The notes under the pieces: generated by a model
What the model was told of the DNA's origin: nothing
What the model saw: the letters and a program-made list of their open reading frames with translations, nothing else
Database searches by the model: none
Made by a program: the position numbers and the translations under genes
Shown: piece after piece, positions 1 through 12,741 of the stretch
Position numbering within the stretch: the stretch's first letter is position 1
How the letters are laid out: the number at the start of each line of letters is the position of its first letter
Source: Cymodocea nodosa
Taxonomy: Eukaryota; Streptophyta; Magnoliopsida; Alismatales; Cymodoceaceae
Assembly: GCA_036874045.1 (NCBI GenBank)
Contig: CM072338.1
Span: 18,498,501-18,562,500, forward strand
Direction: 5' to 3'
Length of the DNA: 64,000 nucleotides

Positions 1-3000
1 CCGGTATCCTATGGAAGACGCCATGTTCGTGAATATGAAGAATGTAGATGCGTAGCCGATGGTAAACGAGGGATTCTAGAAGAGGATGCTTTCCAGCGGG
101 TTCATCACCATCGCCTCATCTATTGTGATGTTCTCCTCTGCATCTCGAAGTTCAGTGCGTTCTACTTCCCTCTACAGCATCTGGTATTTTCTTGTGTTGT
201 TGTGGTTTTATTTTTGGCTGGAGAATGAAAAATGCATGGAAATTACCCATCCTAGTAAAGGACAAAAAAAATCCCCAATCCATGACAGATTTCTGCTGGG
301 AGAAAACCTCGGAAAAAGCGGATGGAATGGGAATATTGAGTTTGGTAGATGCATAAAATCGATCAATCCGAAGATTGTCCCCATTATAGGATTAAAATAT
401 TAATGGCTTGCTGATCAGTTATGGTTGGAAGATACAACATTCCATCACCGTTCCAGCGAATCTTACCTGTTTATTTTGCAACGAACGATTGAGATTCTTT
501 GCAGTAGTTTTTTTTTGTTTCAAGTTTTTTAGTTTCAACATGAATAAAATGCTTTAAAAATAAGTAAAAGATGTAAAAAAGTGTTTTAAAAAAAAAAATC
601 TACAACTTGCCACTTATAACTAATAATTCTCGGAAACGTTTCACAATGTAAAGAAACGTGTTGGAGCAATGTATATACCACCACCAATGCATTATAGAAA
701 AAAAACCCGTACTTGTTGGACACTAATTAATAATATAAATATGCATTCCTAAAACAATTGCTAAAGCTCTGGGCTTCTTTTCTTTTATTAAACATCCACT
801 CCAATCAGTGCTATATTAAAGAAATTTTTATCAGGAGATTTTGGTTCTTGATTTTGAATTTAGGATGATAGTTCGGTTAAGGAAACGACTATTTAATTTT
901 GTGTGAGTTTGATAAACTAAGAAATTCAATTTTTATTTTAGATTTGCTTTAATAGTTTGAATTTACGTATCTGGATCTTTTCTTTTTTTGATTTATTGGT
1001 GGGTTTGAAACAAAATGAAAATGGCTGGTCGTATATAGAAGAAGAGGGGGGCCTGCTTGTTTACTTGTATAGTCATATAGATAAGTGGATAATTTGGTAA
1101 GATGGGCCATTCTATTTACAAAGGGAAGAGGAGAGAGAAGGCTTCCTGCAACCTTCGCATTTCCTACTTAGATCCCAAGTCTCCAAGTGAGCCCTCATGT
1201 ATAGGATTGATATCTGGTCTAAAAATTCAACATATACCTATCTAAATTTAACAGGCGATAATTGAAGATTGAAAGTAGAAAAGACAGCGAAAACATTAGA
1301 GAGATAGAGAAAACAGATTTGAAGTAAGAAAAAGCATAGGAGAGAAAGAGATACAAATGATTTAAAAGAAGAACAAAAAGAAAAATATGAGAGAAAATGT
1401 ATTATTTACATGAAACATCCTATTCTTATTTTACTTTATAAATAAAGAGAAGCCTCGATTTAAAAGAACAAAAAGAAAAATATGAGAGAAAATGTATTAT
1501 TTACATGAAACATCCTATTCTTATTTTACTTTATAAATAAAGAGAAGCCTCCATCAGATGTACCCACATTTTATTGATTTTCTAAATTATCCACTAAGAA
1601 ATAAGAAGGTGATCTTTTTTCTAAAAAAATTTACAATTACTTGCTGAGGTCTTGAAACAGAATTCATGAAGCCTGACAATTAATTAGATATACATATTAT
1701 ATTCAGCATACTCGTGATCTTTATTCCAATAACCATGACCTTCTATTCGCATCCCACCCTAGTGGCCTCTTATCTCACCCTCATCTTTAAACTGTATGTC
1801 ATAATTTCGTGTGCTATCCTAGTTATATTTTTGCTTAACACTTGATTGAACTAATACATCTTTGATAAAGAAACAATTTCATCAACGTCAAACACCACTA
1901 TTGAGTACAACAGCTTGTCTGAGAGGCTAAGACTTGTGGCAATTTCTTAAACTGTGTTTGTTTTAATTCTAGTCAGGGGTGACACTGTAGTTATGACTGA
2001 CTTTTGGCAACTCTAGTAGAAAAGAGTAGAAATTCAGAAGTAATGTTTATTTGTTAAAACAATACCATATATAGAATTTTAAATTTAACTTTTAGTCATT
2101 TTTTAAGAAAATAAGTAATGTAATGAATATTTGGTGCGTTGCAAATTGTTTTTATTGATATTGTAATATTATAAATTATATGAAATAATAGAATAGATAT
2201 TAAAAAAAATAATTTTTTTAAATTTATGTTGTGAAATTATTTTTTCAAGTTATATAACATAATTTTTAATTAAAAATTATAATTATAATTATAATTTTTT
2301 ATCGCAAGCAATGATTATTATCACGAACAAGGATTTTTCACGTTGTGGGTTTAACTCCTTTACTTTAGCACTAGGGTAAACTCGTATGTCGCTCAAGAAT
2401 TATCTAAATATAAAACTTGGAGTTAAGAGCAAGTTAGAGTCAGACATACTAAAATAGTATAGATATTGTCTTTTGTGTCTAACTTCTGATATGGATTAAA
2501 GGTAAGAGTAAGATGAAACAAATACACCCTTAGATCGTTGTAGCCCGTGTTTCACTTCCTTTCTTGTGTACCTCTGGCTCCTCCCCCCTCCTCCCTATTG
2601 GTGTTGCACCGTGTTCTGCTTGTTTCAGCTTTGCCGCTGGCTTTTTCTTCTGTGACTGTGGACTATGGTGTTTGCCTGCGTCTTTGTGGTGTTGTTCCAT
2701 GTTTGCTGCGTTGCTTTTCAGTAAATGGGGCTAGCAGGCCTTCCTTGCCCTGTTTCACAGACAATAATAACAGGGCATCATGGGTGTAGTGTAAGATGTT
2801 AAGGAAACCAGAACCTTCTTGTTTTTTTTAATGGAGGTGCTTTTACATTTTTTTAAATTTAGAATCTTAAAAGAAATTAATACCATGATATCTTCGATCA
2901 AATAAGTCATTGTAGTTGATTAAAAACTGAGACCTTGTGAGTGGTGGGTGAGAGTTTTTTTTTAATGATGTTGTAGGTGGTGAGAACAGGGACTCTACTT

Positions 3001-5517
3001 ATTGCTCAAAGAACGCAAAAGAAAAGACAAGTGCGTGACTGAAACCGATGATGCCACTTTTTCAAACTGCGACAACTCTTCCGTGTCATCTTTGGCGGGA
3101 CTGAAGTTATTGCTCACAACAACCCGCAATCTTTATGGACAAGAGATGCCCCAGTCCCATCCAGCACTGTCTGAGTTGTTGTGAACCCAAGAGCATGGCT
3201 TAAATGTGGCTAGTGTCTTTTGTCCTATTGTCATCCACCCAAACCCACAAGCCTCCATTTACCTTGCCCATGCTCTCCTCGTCCTCTTCTTCTTCTGTGC
3301 AAGGTGTGTGGTAAAGACTGTCGAGAATATCCCAGTTCCATGTGCGTGCAATTAATCGATTTCCTCTTTTGGGTTCCAACTCATATCCTTTTCCCTTCGT
3401 TGTAAAGCAAAAATTTAATCACATTGTCTTTGTACTGCTCAAGAAGACTGACTTTTGTTTAGAAATGTTGTGAATCAGTGAGAAACAGACAAGCAATTTA
3501 AATGCGTTTGGTGAAATGAAGACTGATCGAGTAAGCATACTTCTGATCTGATCAAGGATTCTTTGTCCTCATGTTTTTTATTGACGGGGAATTCATCCTC
3601 GTAGGGTGAGAAGGGAATAGGAACAAAGAGAAAAGGAGAAGTTGTTGGAATAGTTTCTCAGGGATCAATTTAAAAGGAGATGTGATCTAATATAGAAAAA
3701 TTCTCATTCACTTATAATTAATTGGTTTTGAGTTAGATATTCACAGTAAAAATTAGGATCTTGATAGTCTTAATAAAAAAAACTTAATAAAACCTAAAAG
3801 AAACTTTTAAGTGAGAAGGAATATTAGAATATTCTAACATGGATCAAATTTAAAGTAAAATATGAACTAACATAGAAAAAGAACTGAAACTATTTCAACA
3901 TGGATACTACCATCTAGATGGTATGATTAATTCTTACACTTAAACGTAAAGCAGGAAATCTTATATTTAAACTAGACAAAAAGCACTACAATTGAAAAAA
4001 AGAGAGAGAGAAAAGGAGAGGTGAGGTTGGATTGTCATTGGATTTTTTTTTCAGCTCCTGTCCTGACCTCTCACGGAGGACCATAGACATGGGAAAGAAG
4101 GGACGAGAATTGGGTCTTTTTCGAAAGATGAATGATTGCCACTTACTTTTTCTCATGGTTGGACCTTTACATCTGATGATGCTGTTTCATTGTGTTGATC
4201 GAGTGGTTAGAAAAAAAGAAAATTTCTATAGTATTTAGAAATTCTCCTCTTACAGACATTTCATTATTATTATCATATAGTTGCAATTGTGTACTCATTA
4301 TTATAAATGTAATCATATGTGTTTTCATAGAGGATTTCAGTTGAAAATTATTAGAATAGTTTCATGTTAAAAATGAAAATATGACTCATACACTCAAATA
4401 ATAAAGAGACCCTTTCACTCAAATAATTTGATTTTAAATTAAACGTATTTTCATTTCAACAAAAATTAAGGATGGCCACACAAAATCATGACATCAATGT
4501 AGATACCATGTCCCACAGAAGACTACCAGTCACATTTGGCTTTAGTGGTTTGGTGATTTTGTTATTTTGTTGGAATGTGTGTCTCTGCTCATCCATCCTT
4601 TGCAACCACCTAATGCTTTTGTATCTAGCTGATTAAAAATCAATGATTCCAAGCAAATGAGTTCTTTATCAAAGATTCAAATTCTGAAACCCCACATCAC
4701 CTTGTTTTTTTTTTTGGGAAAAAATAATGCTTGGAAAGGAGCCTAGTAGATCTCAAGGAAGTGAAGCAGCGTGCAACCATTTGATGTTTGTTTCGTAAAA
4801 GGTTCTTCTTTACCACCCACAAGCATTGTAGAATATGAAGAAGAGACCAGCTCCTGAGGGAAGTGAAGACAAGACCAAGTATTGTTCTTGAAGAAGAAAC
4901 CCACATGCCTAATCCTAAAGATGCGGCTTTGTCCTTCAAGTTGCTTCTGATATTGCCAAGAGAAAAGGCCCATCCGCATCCACCATTGACGATGTCAACA
5001 AACTTATAAAACAATGTAATTGATCTCAGCTTATAAAACCTTTGAAAAATAGAGTTGTTGATTTAAATCTAACTGAAAAAATACCAAATGTGATCAACCA
5101 TCTGCAGTGATATTCATAACTTTTATATTTTGATGAACTTGAAAATTACTTCTATCATGAAATAAATATTGCCAGTATCAGAAGCCATCCACCATTATGA
5201 ATTACAAGCAATTTTTTGCACCTTTAATGAAAAATAGGATCGATTGGAACGGAAAATATTGCAACAATTTGGACATGAGTACGCTACAGTAAAAACAGAC
5301 ACACAAAGGAGGTTCATGTTTATCCCTCCCAATCTCTCTCGCAGTGCCAAGACAAAAACCAGCAACTCCCAAAGAGACCACTACAACTTCTTCTGTACAA
5401 CAAGTCGAACACCACACTACCACATCCATGGGGGCCTTCAACTGCTGGTTAAAAAAAGCACCAGAGCAAAGGCCACCGCCGACGGCGACGACAAAGACTA
5501 CGGTCGAGGCTCCTAGT
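1..5517. other. AT-rich intergenic region, no recognisable gene
   Basis: Several short open frames exist (for example 86-403 plus, 2547-2789 plus, 3002-3184 plus, 4697-5014 minus), but none shows a family motif, splice context or codon bias I recognise. The first 180 bases are somewhat GC-richer, and a minus-strand frame there opens with MASSIGYR at base 24 and runs off the left edge. That could be the start of a neighbouring gene but cannot be judged. A tandem duplication lies at 1359-1551. The last roughly 300 bases are downstream of the ERF gene. Confidence 0.5.
1359..1551. repeat. Tandem duplication, two units of about 95-98 bp
   Basis: Bases 1359-1456 are repeated at 1457-1551. The only clear difference I see is an extra GAA triplet in the first unit (near 1369-1371). 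Both units run from GATTTAAAAGAA through TGTATTATTTACATG to AGAGAAGCCTC. The near identity suggests a recent duplication. Confidence 0.9.
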
Positions 5518-6375
5518 TCAGTTCGTAGATGAGAGGATCGAGTCCCAGTCGATCTCCCATGACGGGTATTTCTGCAACTTGAACTTGGCTGATTCGTCCC
5601 ACGACTCCTCCGTGAAGTCCAACGACGTCATGTCCGACACGGGCGACGATTCCTCCGACGAAGATGTGCCGCAGGCTTCGGTCTCCGATTCCTTCGACCA
5701 CTCGGGTTGGTTGGTTGGGATGGCCAGGTTCTTGCATATGACCTGGAGCTTGGCATCGACGGAGGATGGCAACGCCCCGACGGCGTGGGCGCCGGCGTCG
5801 CGGCGGTTGGGGAAGTTGAGCCTGGCGAATTCACCCCGGAGCTTGTACGCCGCTCGGTCGTAGGCGAGGGCGGCGTCCTCGGCCGTGTCGAAGGTTCCAA
5901 GCCACAGACGGGTCCTGTTCTTGGGGAGACGGATCTCGGCGACCCACTTGCCCCAGTGCCGCTGGCGGACTCCTCGGTAGAGCTTGGTCAGTCTGGCCGT
6001 CGCCGCAGGTGCTGCTGGTACATGCTTCATGCATTGAGATTTAGGGCCGAGATGGGATATGTGTTGGCGGTGAGACTGGATTTGGTGGGTTTCGGTGGGG
6101 CTGCTGACATGGGTGAAGCCCGTGGGGGGTGGGAAGGAGGAGGAAGAGGAACATGAGGGGAAAAGTGGGGAGTTGTGAGTATGTGGAGGGAAGGAAGATG
6201 AAGGAGTGATTGGTGAGAAGGGCATGGGTTGAGAGATGGCGTAAGAAGGGGAAGAAATGGAAGAGAAAGGAGAAGCACTGGTTATAAAAGGTTGCAGTGC
6301 TTTCACCAGTTCTTCGTCACTGCTAGGATCTGGGATGTATGACATGGAATTACAGAAATCAATAGCTCCGGCCAT
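5518..6375 (-). CDS. AP2/ERF transcription factor, DREB A-6 / ERF group I (RAP2.4/WIND-like)
   Basis: Single-exon gene, 285 residues, for a nuclear DNA-binding activator. One AP2 domain spans about residues 132-189, with the hallmark [19 protein letters not shown], the WLGTF strand and the AAYKLRG helix ending in RLNFPN. Before it lies a Ser/Pro-rich segment (about 32-95). After it come a Ser/Glu-rich acidic stretch (about 227-262) and a C-terminal EIDWDSIL motif. The domain sequence and that C-terminal motif are typical of the RAP2.4/ERF group I branch, whose members bind DRE or GCC elements in stress, light and wound responses. I chose the MAGAIDF start. The frame stays open upstream to an ATG at 6600, but that extension is Phe/Ser-rich, reads like a CT-rich leader and is not seen in the family. 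The target genes are unknown. Confidence 0.93.
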   Translation of the reverse strand: MAGAIDFCNSMSYIPDPSSDEELVKALQPFITSASPFSSISSPSYAISQPMPFSPITPSSSFPPHTHNSPLFPSCSSSSSFPPPTGFTHVSSPTETHQIQSHRQHISHLGPKSQCMKHVPAAPAATARLTKLYRGVRQRHWGKWVAEIRLPKNRTRLWLGTFDTAEDAALAYDRAAYKLRGEFARLNFPNRRDAGAHAVGALPSSVDAKLQVICKNLAIPTNQPEWSKESETEACGTSSSEESSPVSDMTSLDFTEESWDESAKFKLQKYPSWEIDWDSILSSTN

Positions 6376-7010
6376 CCCCAGGAAATTGAAGCAAGATGAT
6401 GAACTGAAGTGAAGTGAAGAAAATAGAAACACTATATACTTGCAGAAAAGAAAGCTAATGCTTGGTTGAGGCTTTGTAAAAAAAGAAGCCTCACTTTGGA
6501 AGAGTAGGCCAGAAAGGATTGGGGAAAAGAAAAGCGATGACAGAAGACCGAAGAATCCAGGAAAAACAGATCCCTTCAGCCTGCTGATCGAAGCAAACAA
6601 AGAAAGAAAATGAAAAGGCTAACGGGAACAAGGAAAACCCAGAAACAAAAAGGGATCTGGATCTGTGTTCTGCAACTTCCAGGCTAAGAACAAAGCAGAA
6701 GAAAGAAGGGAGATGGGCTTTATAAGTAAATAGGTTGAAAAAGCACAAGCCCAAAGTGAATCAGTGATCGAACAAGAGCCGAAAGCTGCTTGGAAGAAGA
6801 GTTGAAGCTTGACGGGTTTGTTGCTCCGCCCTAGTCCTGTAGGAACGCTCGAACCTCACCGGCCGTGGAAGTGGTGTGGTGTCGTCCTCTCTCTCTCTCT
6901 ACTGGGAAGACGAGGAAGGTGGAGGTGCCAGTTATATAAGCAACTACTCCGCCTCTCCCCCAAGTTATTTAACCTTAATTATCAACGTTAAGTTAAATTT
7001 AATCGTACGT
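6376..7010 (-). promoter_or_regulatory. 5' leader and likely core promoter of the ERF gene
   Basis: Upstream of the ERF start, two minus-strand TATA-like boxes are visible: TATATAA (plus bases 6932-6938) and TATAAAG (6718-6724). The first would give a leader of roughly 500 bases, the second roughly 300. The leader contains an in-frame ATG at 6600 and an overlapping 87-codon frame beginning at 6754. If transcription starts at the distal box, that frame could act as an upstream ORF. Which TATA box is used is not determined. Confidence 0.4.
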
Positions 7011-7364
7011 CCACGCTTCCGTTATCGTCATTTCCTGGGTTTAATGGTTAGAGACGTTACCAGGTCCGCCGCAACCAATCGTCGGTGGACGCGTGTATGA
7101 ACACCGACACCTGTCCCATCCGTGACCGCTTGGTGTCGGGAAACCTTCCGAGGCGACGGCAGACGTGGGTGACGGAATCGTTTGACTGGCTTGTTCGAGT
7201 GGCTCCGGTTGCGGTTAAATATCACCGACTAATTAGAGAATCCGATGAGATCCGAGAGAAGCATCCAAGCAACAACATGTTAATAATAAATATATCTAGG
7301 ATGCGGTGATTCTTCTGTACCGTGGTCAGATGTCACATGCTCTCCTGCTACTAATTATAATAAT

Positions 7365-7406
7365 GATAATAATAATAATAATAATAATAATTATTATTAT
7401 TATTAT
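7365..7406. repeat. AAT/ATT microsatellite forming a perfect palindrome
   Basis: A run of AAT triplets switches to ATT triplets at 7390/7391. Bases 7375-7390 and 7391-7406 are exact reverse complements with no spacer. Confidence 0.95.
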
Positions 7407-8221
7407 GTATATAACGTAAGGTATGGCCGTCTGGGGGCGTCTTGGGAGTTTGTTAGTTTATTTCGGTTATTACGGTTTGGCGTATTGGGAAATGCGAATG
7501 GAAATTTAAAATTTATTCCTTCGTAATAGAAAACGAAAAATGTTAACAAGAACAAAATTTAACAGTTGAGATATAAAAAGTAGAAAAAATCGATGAAAAA
7601 AAGTAGAGTAAATCCATTGCACAAACAACGCATAACATATATCAAATGTCTATGTGTAGATGAACGATAGAAGGCGTAAAAAAATGGGTTACAAAGTACA
7701 GACCATCTAATGATAAGCTGAACTGAAAACATAGATAGTAAGGTCGTGTTTGATTAAATTTATAGGTCATTCATTCGGATTACGCATAATTGAAATTATA
7801 CGTATTTTAGAAGGTAATTATTGGTATCGTAATTTTGAAGTATTGTCTACATCCATAAAGAATTAATTAATCATGCTTAGGGATTATATCCAAGTAGATT
7901 ATAGAAATAAGAATTCATGGTCTTTTTTATTGTAACGGTTACTGCAAGGGAACAACTCTTTTTGTAAACAAGGCAATCTTCTTTTATTGGGGGTATGTGC
8001 CACGCTTTTGAAAAGCCTCGGGTTTGTACAATTAGATGATTATTTTTTGTAATAATGTATGATCATTAATGTTTTGTTGGCCATTAAACTCTTGAATGCA
8101 CATGTATCATTAATTATCATTGCACATGGTTCGTCGTACCAACGGGGCACATGTAATCATATTTCTTCTCGATCAAGAAAACAAAACTCCTTTTTACGTT
8201 ATTTATTTCGGAAGAACGGGA

Positions 8222-8224
<3 letters not shown>

Positions 8225-8259
<35 letters not shown>
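8225..8259. repeat. (CA)n microsatellite
   Basis: About 17 uninterrupted CA units follow GAATT. Confidence 0.98.
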
Positions 8260-8263
<4 letters not shown>

Positions 8264-8605
8264 CCCTGAATCATTTACCACCGTTTCAACTTGTCGACCC
8301 ACCGTTTATTTGATACCAATAATTTTTACATTTCTCAAGATTCAATATTAAAATTACAAGTACTGTTATTTTTTAAATCACTAACCTTACGTTACGATTG
8401 ACATTTTTTAACGTTCATTACGAAGTGTGTGGATACTTGAGATTGTTGTTGCGGTTGATATAATTACTAGTAAAGTCTACGTTTTTTATACGCTCCCTTC
8501 TTTTCTTTTAGCAAGGTGACGTTTTTACATATTCTCCATCATATTTTTTTTAATTATGTTTGTTCGTCCACAAGTGTATGATTGGATGTTGATGTGAGAG
8601 TGGAG

Positions 8606-11600
8606 GCACTCTATAGCCTGATAAGGATGTCGTCTGACCATTGTTTCTTTATTCAATAGAAAAGGATATTGGAATCTACCAACGATACAAGGTTAGGATC
8701 CATTCTAACATGTATCCATGCGTGGTTGCAGCTGAACAGAAGTGGTGGAGCATCCACAAAAGGTGAGCTATCCTCCATCAGATGCCCCCACTTCAGAAGA
8801 GTTCGTCCCCAAGTGACAGTCAGAATCAAAAGTCTTTGGTGACGAGATAAAGAAGGATTGCATTGTCATTAATCTTCTTCAAAATATGATACAGACTATA
8901 TCGTTTATTCTCGAGCTTGTTATAGGTCCCAGTTGGGAAACGTTCCTTTCTTAGGAATTCCATGACAATGTTGCCTTCATTAAGCATGCGACGTTGATGG
9001 TGACTGACAGTCAACGACCTCCTTGTAGAGACCGTTGGAGTGTTGAAGTTGATTGTGAATTATGTGGTGGATCTCACAGATGTTGGTCAAGTCTTCAACC
9101 AAAGTTTAGAGGTTTAACAGTCTATAGAGAGAGTCGATCGTATCGTGCACCACAGTGAAGGGAGCTTTGCCGTTGGACTCGTTGACTATGCTGTTGTAGG
9201 CAAATTCAACTTGCAGGATCGCCTCGTCCCATTGCTTTGGATGGTCTCTCACAATGACTCGCAGAAGGTTGTGAAGTATATGACTTCTGCTTGACCATCT
9301 GTTCGAGGATGATGGGTAAAACCGAAGTTGAGCGATGTGTTGAACTTGCGTTAAAGAGTCAGCCAAAAATGAGAAAGGAAGAAGTAGGAATCACGATTGG
9401 ATGTTATGGATTGTGGTAGACCGTGTAGACGAACAATCTCCCAAAAGAAAATGTTGGCATGCATCCATGGTTTTGGAGAAGATGTGTCGTTTTAGAAAAA
9501 TGATCTGCTACAACAAAAATTGAATCCAAATCGCTCCTCGAACATCAACATGGTCTTGTCACGTCCCAAGTGGCCACTCATACTCCTTGCATGTATGTAA
9601 CTCACGTATAAGTTTGTCACACAAGTTGGAAATCAATATACATAGTTGATGTTGTCGAAATAGAAACTTGTCTTGAATAAGAAAGTTGGCCACAGGTTGT
9701 TATCGAGAACACTGCCACCAAATGTCCTTGAAGTCCTCCTCATCTGCATACAAGTCACAGAGACAATTGAAACTCATCATCTCTAGGTGCAAAGTGCAAA
9801 GAGGGCAAGCATATTGGTTGAGAGTGTCCGCTACTTTATTGTGTTGTCCTGCCTTGTGCTTTATTGTGAAGACAAGGTGTTGTAGGAAAGTAATCTACTA
9901 CGCATGCGTATGATTAATAGAAGTAGATTGGTTGAAGACTTTTAATACTTGGTGATCTGTATGCAACATAAATTCTTTCTGAATAAGGTAAGGTTCCCAA
10001 TGTTCGACGACTCGCACTATTGTATATAGCTTAATCTCATATATGGTCTATTTTTGTTGTGCCTCGACAAGCTTTTCATTGAAATAAGCAATGAGATGCC
10101 CCTCTTAGAAAGGTACAACCTTAATGCCCAAAATGGAAGCATCACAATCTAATTCAAAGACCTTCCTGAAATCAAGTAAGGCTAAAACGGGCACGGAGAG
10201 CCTTTCCTTAATTCGAACAAAGCTATCTTCAGCTTCTTTACTTCACGAGAACTTACCTTTCTTCATATAATTTGTGATTGGTGTCATAATACTACTAAAA
10301 TGAGGGATGAAACATCGATAAAGTGTGACAACAAGTCCATGAAAGCTATGGACTTCACTAATGGAAGTCAGGCATGGCCATTCTTGGAGTACCTTGATCT
10401 TGTTGTTATCTAGGTGGAGTCCCTCAGAACTAATCACAAAACCAAGAAAAAGAAGTCGTGAAGTCATGAAATGACGTTCTTTTGCATTTAAATATAAAGA
10501 ACTTTGTTGTAGAGTGGAGAGAACATCCCTCAAGTGCAAAATTGCTCATCTTTATTTTGGCTATAAATAAGAGTATCATTGAAATAAATGATGACACAAT
10601 AACTAACAAAAGCTTTAAGAACCTGCATCATTAATCTCATGAATGTACTAGGATCATTAGAGAGATTGAATGGCATTACCAACTATTTGTACAAACCTTC
10701 CTTCGTTTTAAAGGTTACTTTCTTTTCATTCATCCCCCTCGTAGATCCAAATTTGATGACAGTCGCTTTTGATATCTAATTTTGAGAAAATCCAAAACTT
10801 GGCTAACATATCTAGCATATCATTCAAGCGGAGAATGGGGAAGTGGTATTTAATTATGATTTTCATGATTACATGACTATCTACACACATTCACCATTCT
10901 CCATTTTTCTTGGAAACTAAAAGAGCAGGGACGACACAAGGACTTAGGCAAATTAAGCCTCGCAAAATAAGATCATCCACCTGACATCATAAAATCACCG
11001 CTTCCTTCAGACTCATATGATAATGAGGTAGGCTAGGGAGTTGAGAACCCGATATCTTAAGTCTATTTGATGTTGAATATTATGTAGCAATGACAATCCC
11101 TTAGATGTGTCCTGTGTTAAAAGAGAATTAAATTCTTGTAATAAAAGATGAGCCCTAGGTAAGATAGAATATTTTTTTACTAAATGTTATCCTTCACAAT
11201 GAGTGTGTGAGTTTCTATTGCTTGGTGGAGATCATGTGCGAAAGGATGGGCGGTCCACAACCAAGAAGCTTTGCTCCACAACTTGGGACTTGTCTTGCAA
11301 AGCTATGGATGACATGAGCTTTATTTGCACTTCGTCGATGTTGATGATGTACACATTTTCTCCTTCATGGTGTGTGGCGTCGATATTGAATTGTTATGGG
11401 TGCCCTAAGATGAGGCGACACACATCCATCTTAACAACATTGTAAATGATGGTGTCGGAATGAAGGAGAGAGGTATGCAGCAAGTTTTGGTGACATGTGT
11501 TGTGTTGCCTCTTCGGATCCATTCCATATGGTAGGGTTGATGGTGTTTGGCGGTGGCCAATCCCAACTTGTCGATGACTTTATTGGATATGATGTTATTT

Positions 11601-12741
11601 GTGCTTCCCTTATCGATGATCACATCACATGTTTTCCCCTTGACGACGCAACGTGTATGAAACAAGTTATGGTGCATTGGGAGTCGCCATTGATGCATGG
11701 GCTGAGGAGAAGCCTTCTAGTAACACATGAAAGATGGTCTCCATCGTTGGGATATTGGAGGACTTCATCATCCTTACCATCATTGGTCTCGTGATCTTCC
11801 TTAGAACTTGGTGACGATGTAGATTGCACCCCATTTGGGACATTGATTGGACTTGTGCCCCCATCTATTGATAGCAATAGCACTCTTTACATTGTCTTGT
11901 TATTGTGCATACAGGTTGGAAGATTCCTACAAGACAGGTGGAGCAGTAGTTAAATAAATTATTTGCTTTTAGATCACCTTAGAACTTTTGAATACCACGT
12001 GAAGGTTGTTCGTCACTGGTGGTGGTGGTGGTGGTCTTGCTTTCCTACATAAGCTATCGCTCAATGCATTTGGCAAGGGTGATGGCATCCATCAACATGA
12101 ACTTGGTGTGCAAGACCGAACGATCTTGAATGACGAGTTTAAGGCCACCGATGAAGTGGGATATTTGTTGAGCCTTTGTCTAATGGAGGTTGCTGCGGGA
12201 GCCTTGGCTGCTTCTTGATATCGTTTAACTTGTAGTTGGTGCGAAGGAACCTCGCGCAAAGAAGTTTCTTTATTTTATCCTACGTATGCATTGGTTGCTT
12301 CTGTTGACAGGTTCGATTAAGGAGAAGTTGATCCCACCAAGTGGAAGTCCCTCCTTTGAGATGATATGCCACGAGCTTGACTACCAAAATCTTTATGTAG
12401 TGGAAGAAGCATTCAACTTTGACGATCCAATCTAAGAACTCAGTATGCAATCGACCATTGAAGCTTGGGAGGTCTATTTGAAGCTTAAAAGAATGTAAAT
12501 TATGAGGGTTCCCATGTCGTTGGTCTTTGTCACTCAACAAATCTTCAATGTAAGGAGCATGAGGAGGTGAAGCTGGATGCTGATTGTGATGATCATGTCG
12601 ATCTTCAATGGGATGCACCACCGCAAAAAGTCTTTAATGTAAAAGCGAAAGCACTCTTATGGCTCAAACAATGATGTTTGTTTTTCTATTCGATGGACAA
12701 AGATGTTAGAATCTAGCAGCGATACAAGGTCAAAGTCCACT
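8606..12741 (-). mobile_element. Decayed Ty3/gypsy LTR retrotransposon
   Basis: Reading the minus strand from high to low coordinates, remnants appear in gypsy order. A gag-like segment (12280-12621) has PSFNGRLHTEFLDW. A retropepsin-like segment (11405-11698) has IIDKGSTNNIISNKV. RT and RNase H follow (about 11000-9950, with [10 protein letters not shown]...[14 protein letters not shown] and a frame-broken RNase H with ELDCDAS). Integrase core sequence lies at 9106-9366 (HPKQWDEAILQVEFAYNS) and the integrase C-terminal GPY/F-like region at 8826-9014 ([15 protein letters not shown]). Stops and frameshifts separate the pieces, so it is non-autonomous. Bases 8606-8703 and 12651-12741 resemble each other (roughly three quarters identical over the better half) and may be remains of the two LTRs, although neither LTR end is clear. 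Confidence 0.88.

Larger units (their letters stand above)
7011..8605. other. Intergenic region with simple repeats
   Basis: AT-rich DNA between the ERF promoter and the gypsy remnant. It contains an AAT/ATT palindrome and a CA microsatellite, listed separately. The short frames at 7028-7309 and 8059-8313 have no recognisable motif, and the last is dominated by the CA repeat. Confidence 0.5.

Noticed and set aside
5707-6156. 149-codon plus-strand frame and several shorter frames over 5500-6280
   Set aside because: Shadows of the GC-rich ERF coding sequence.
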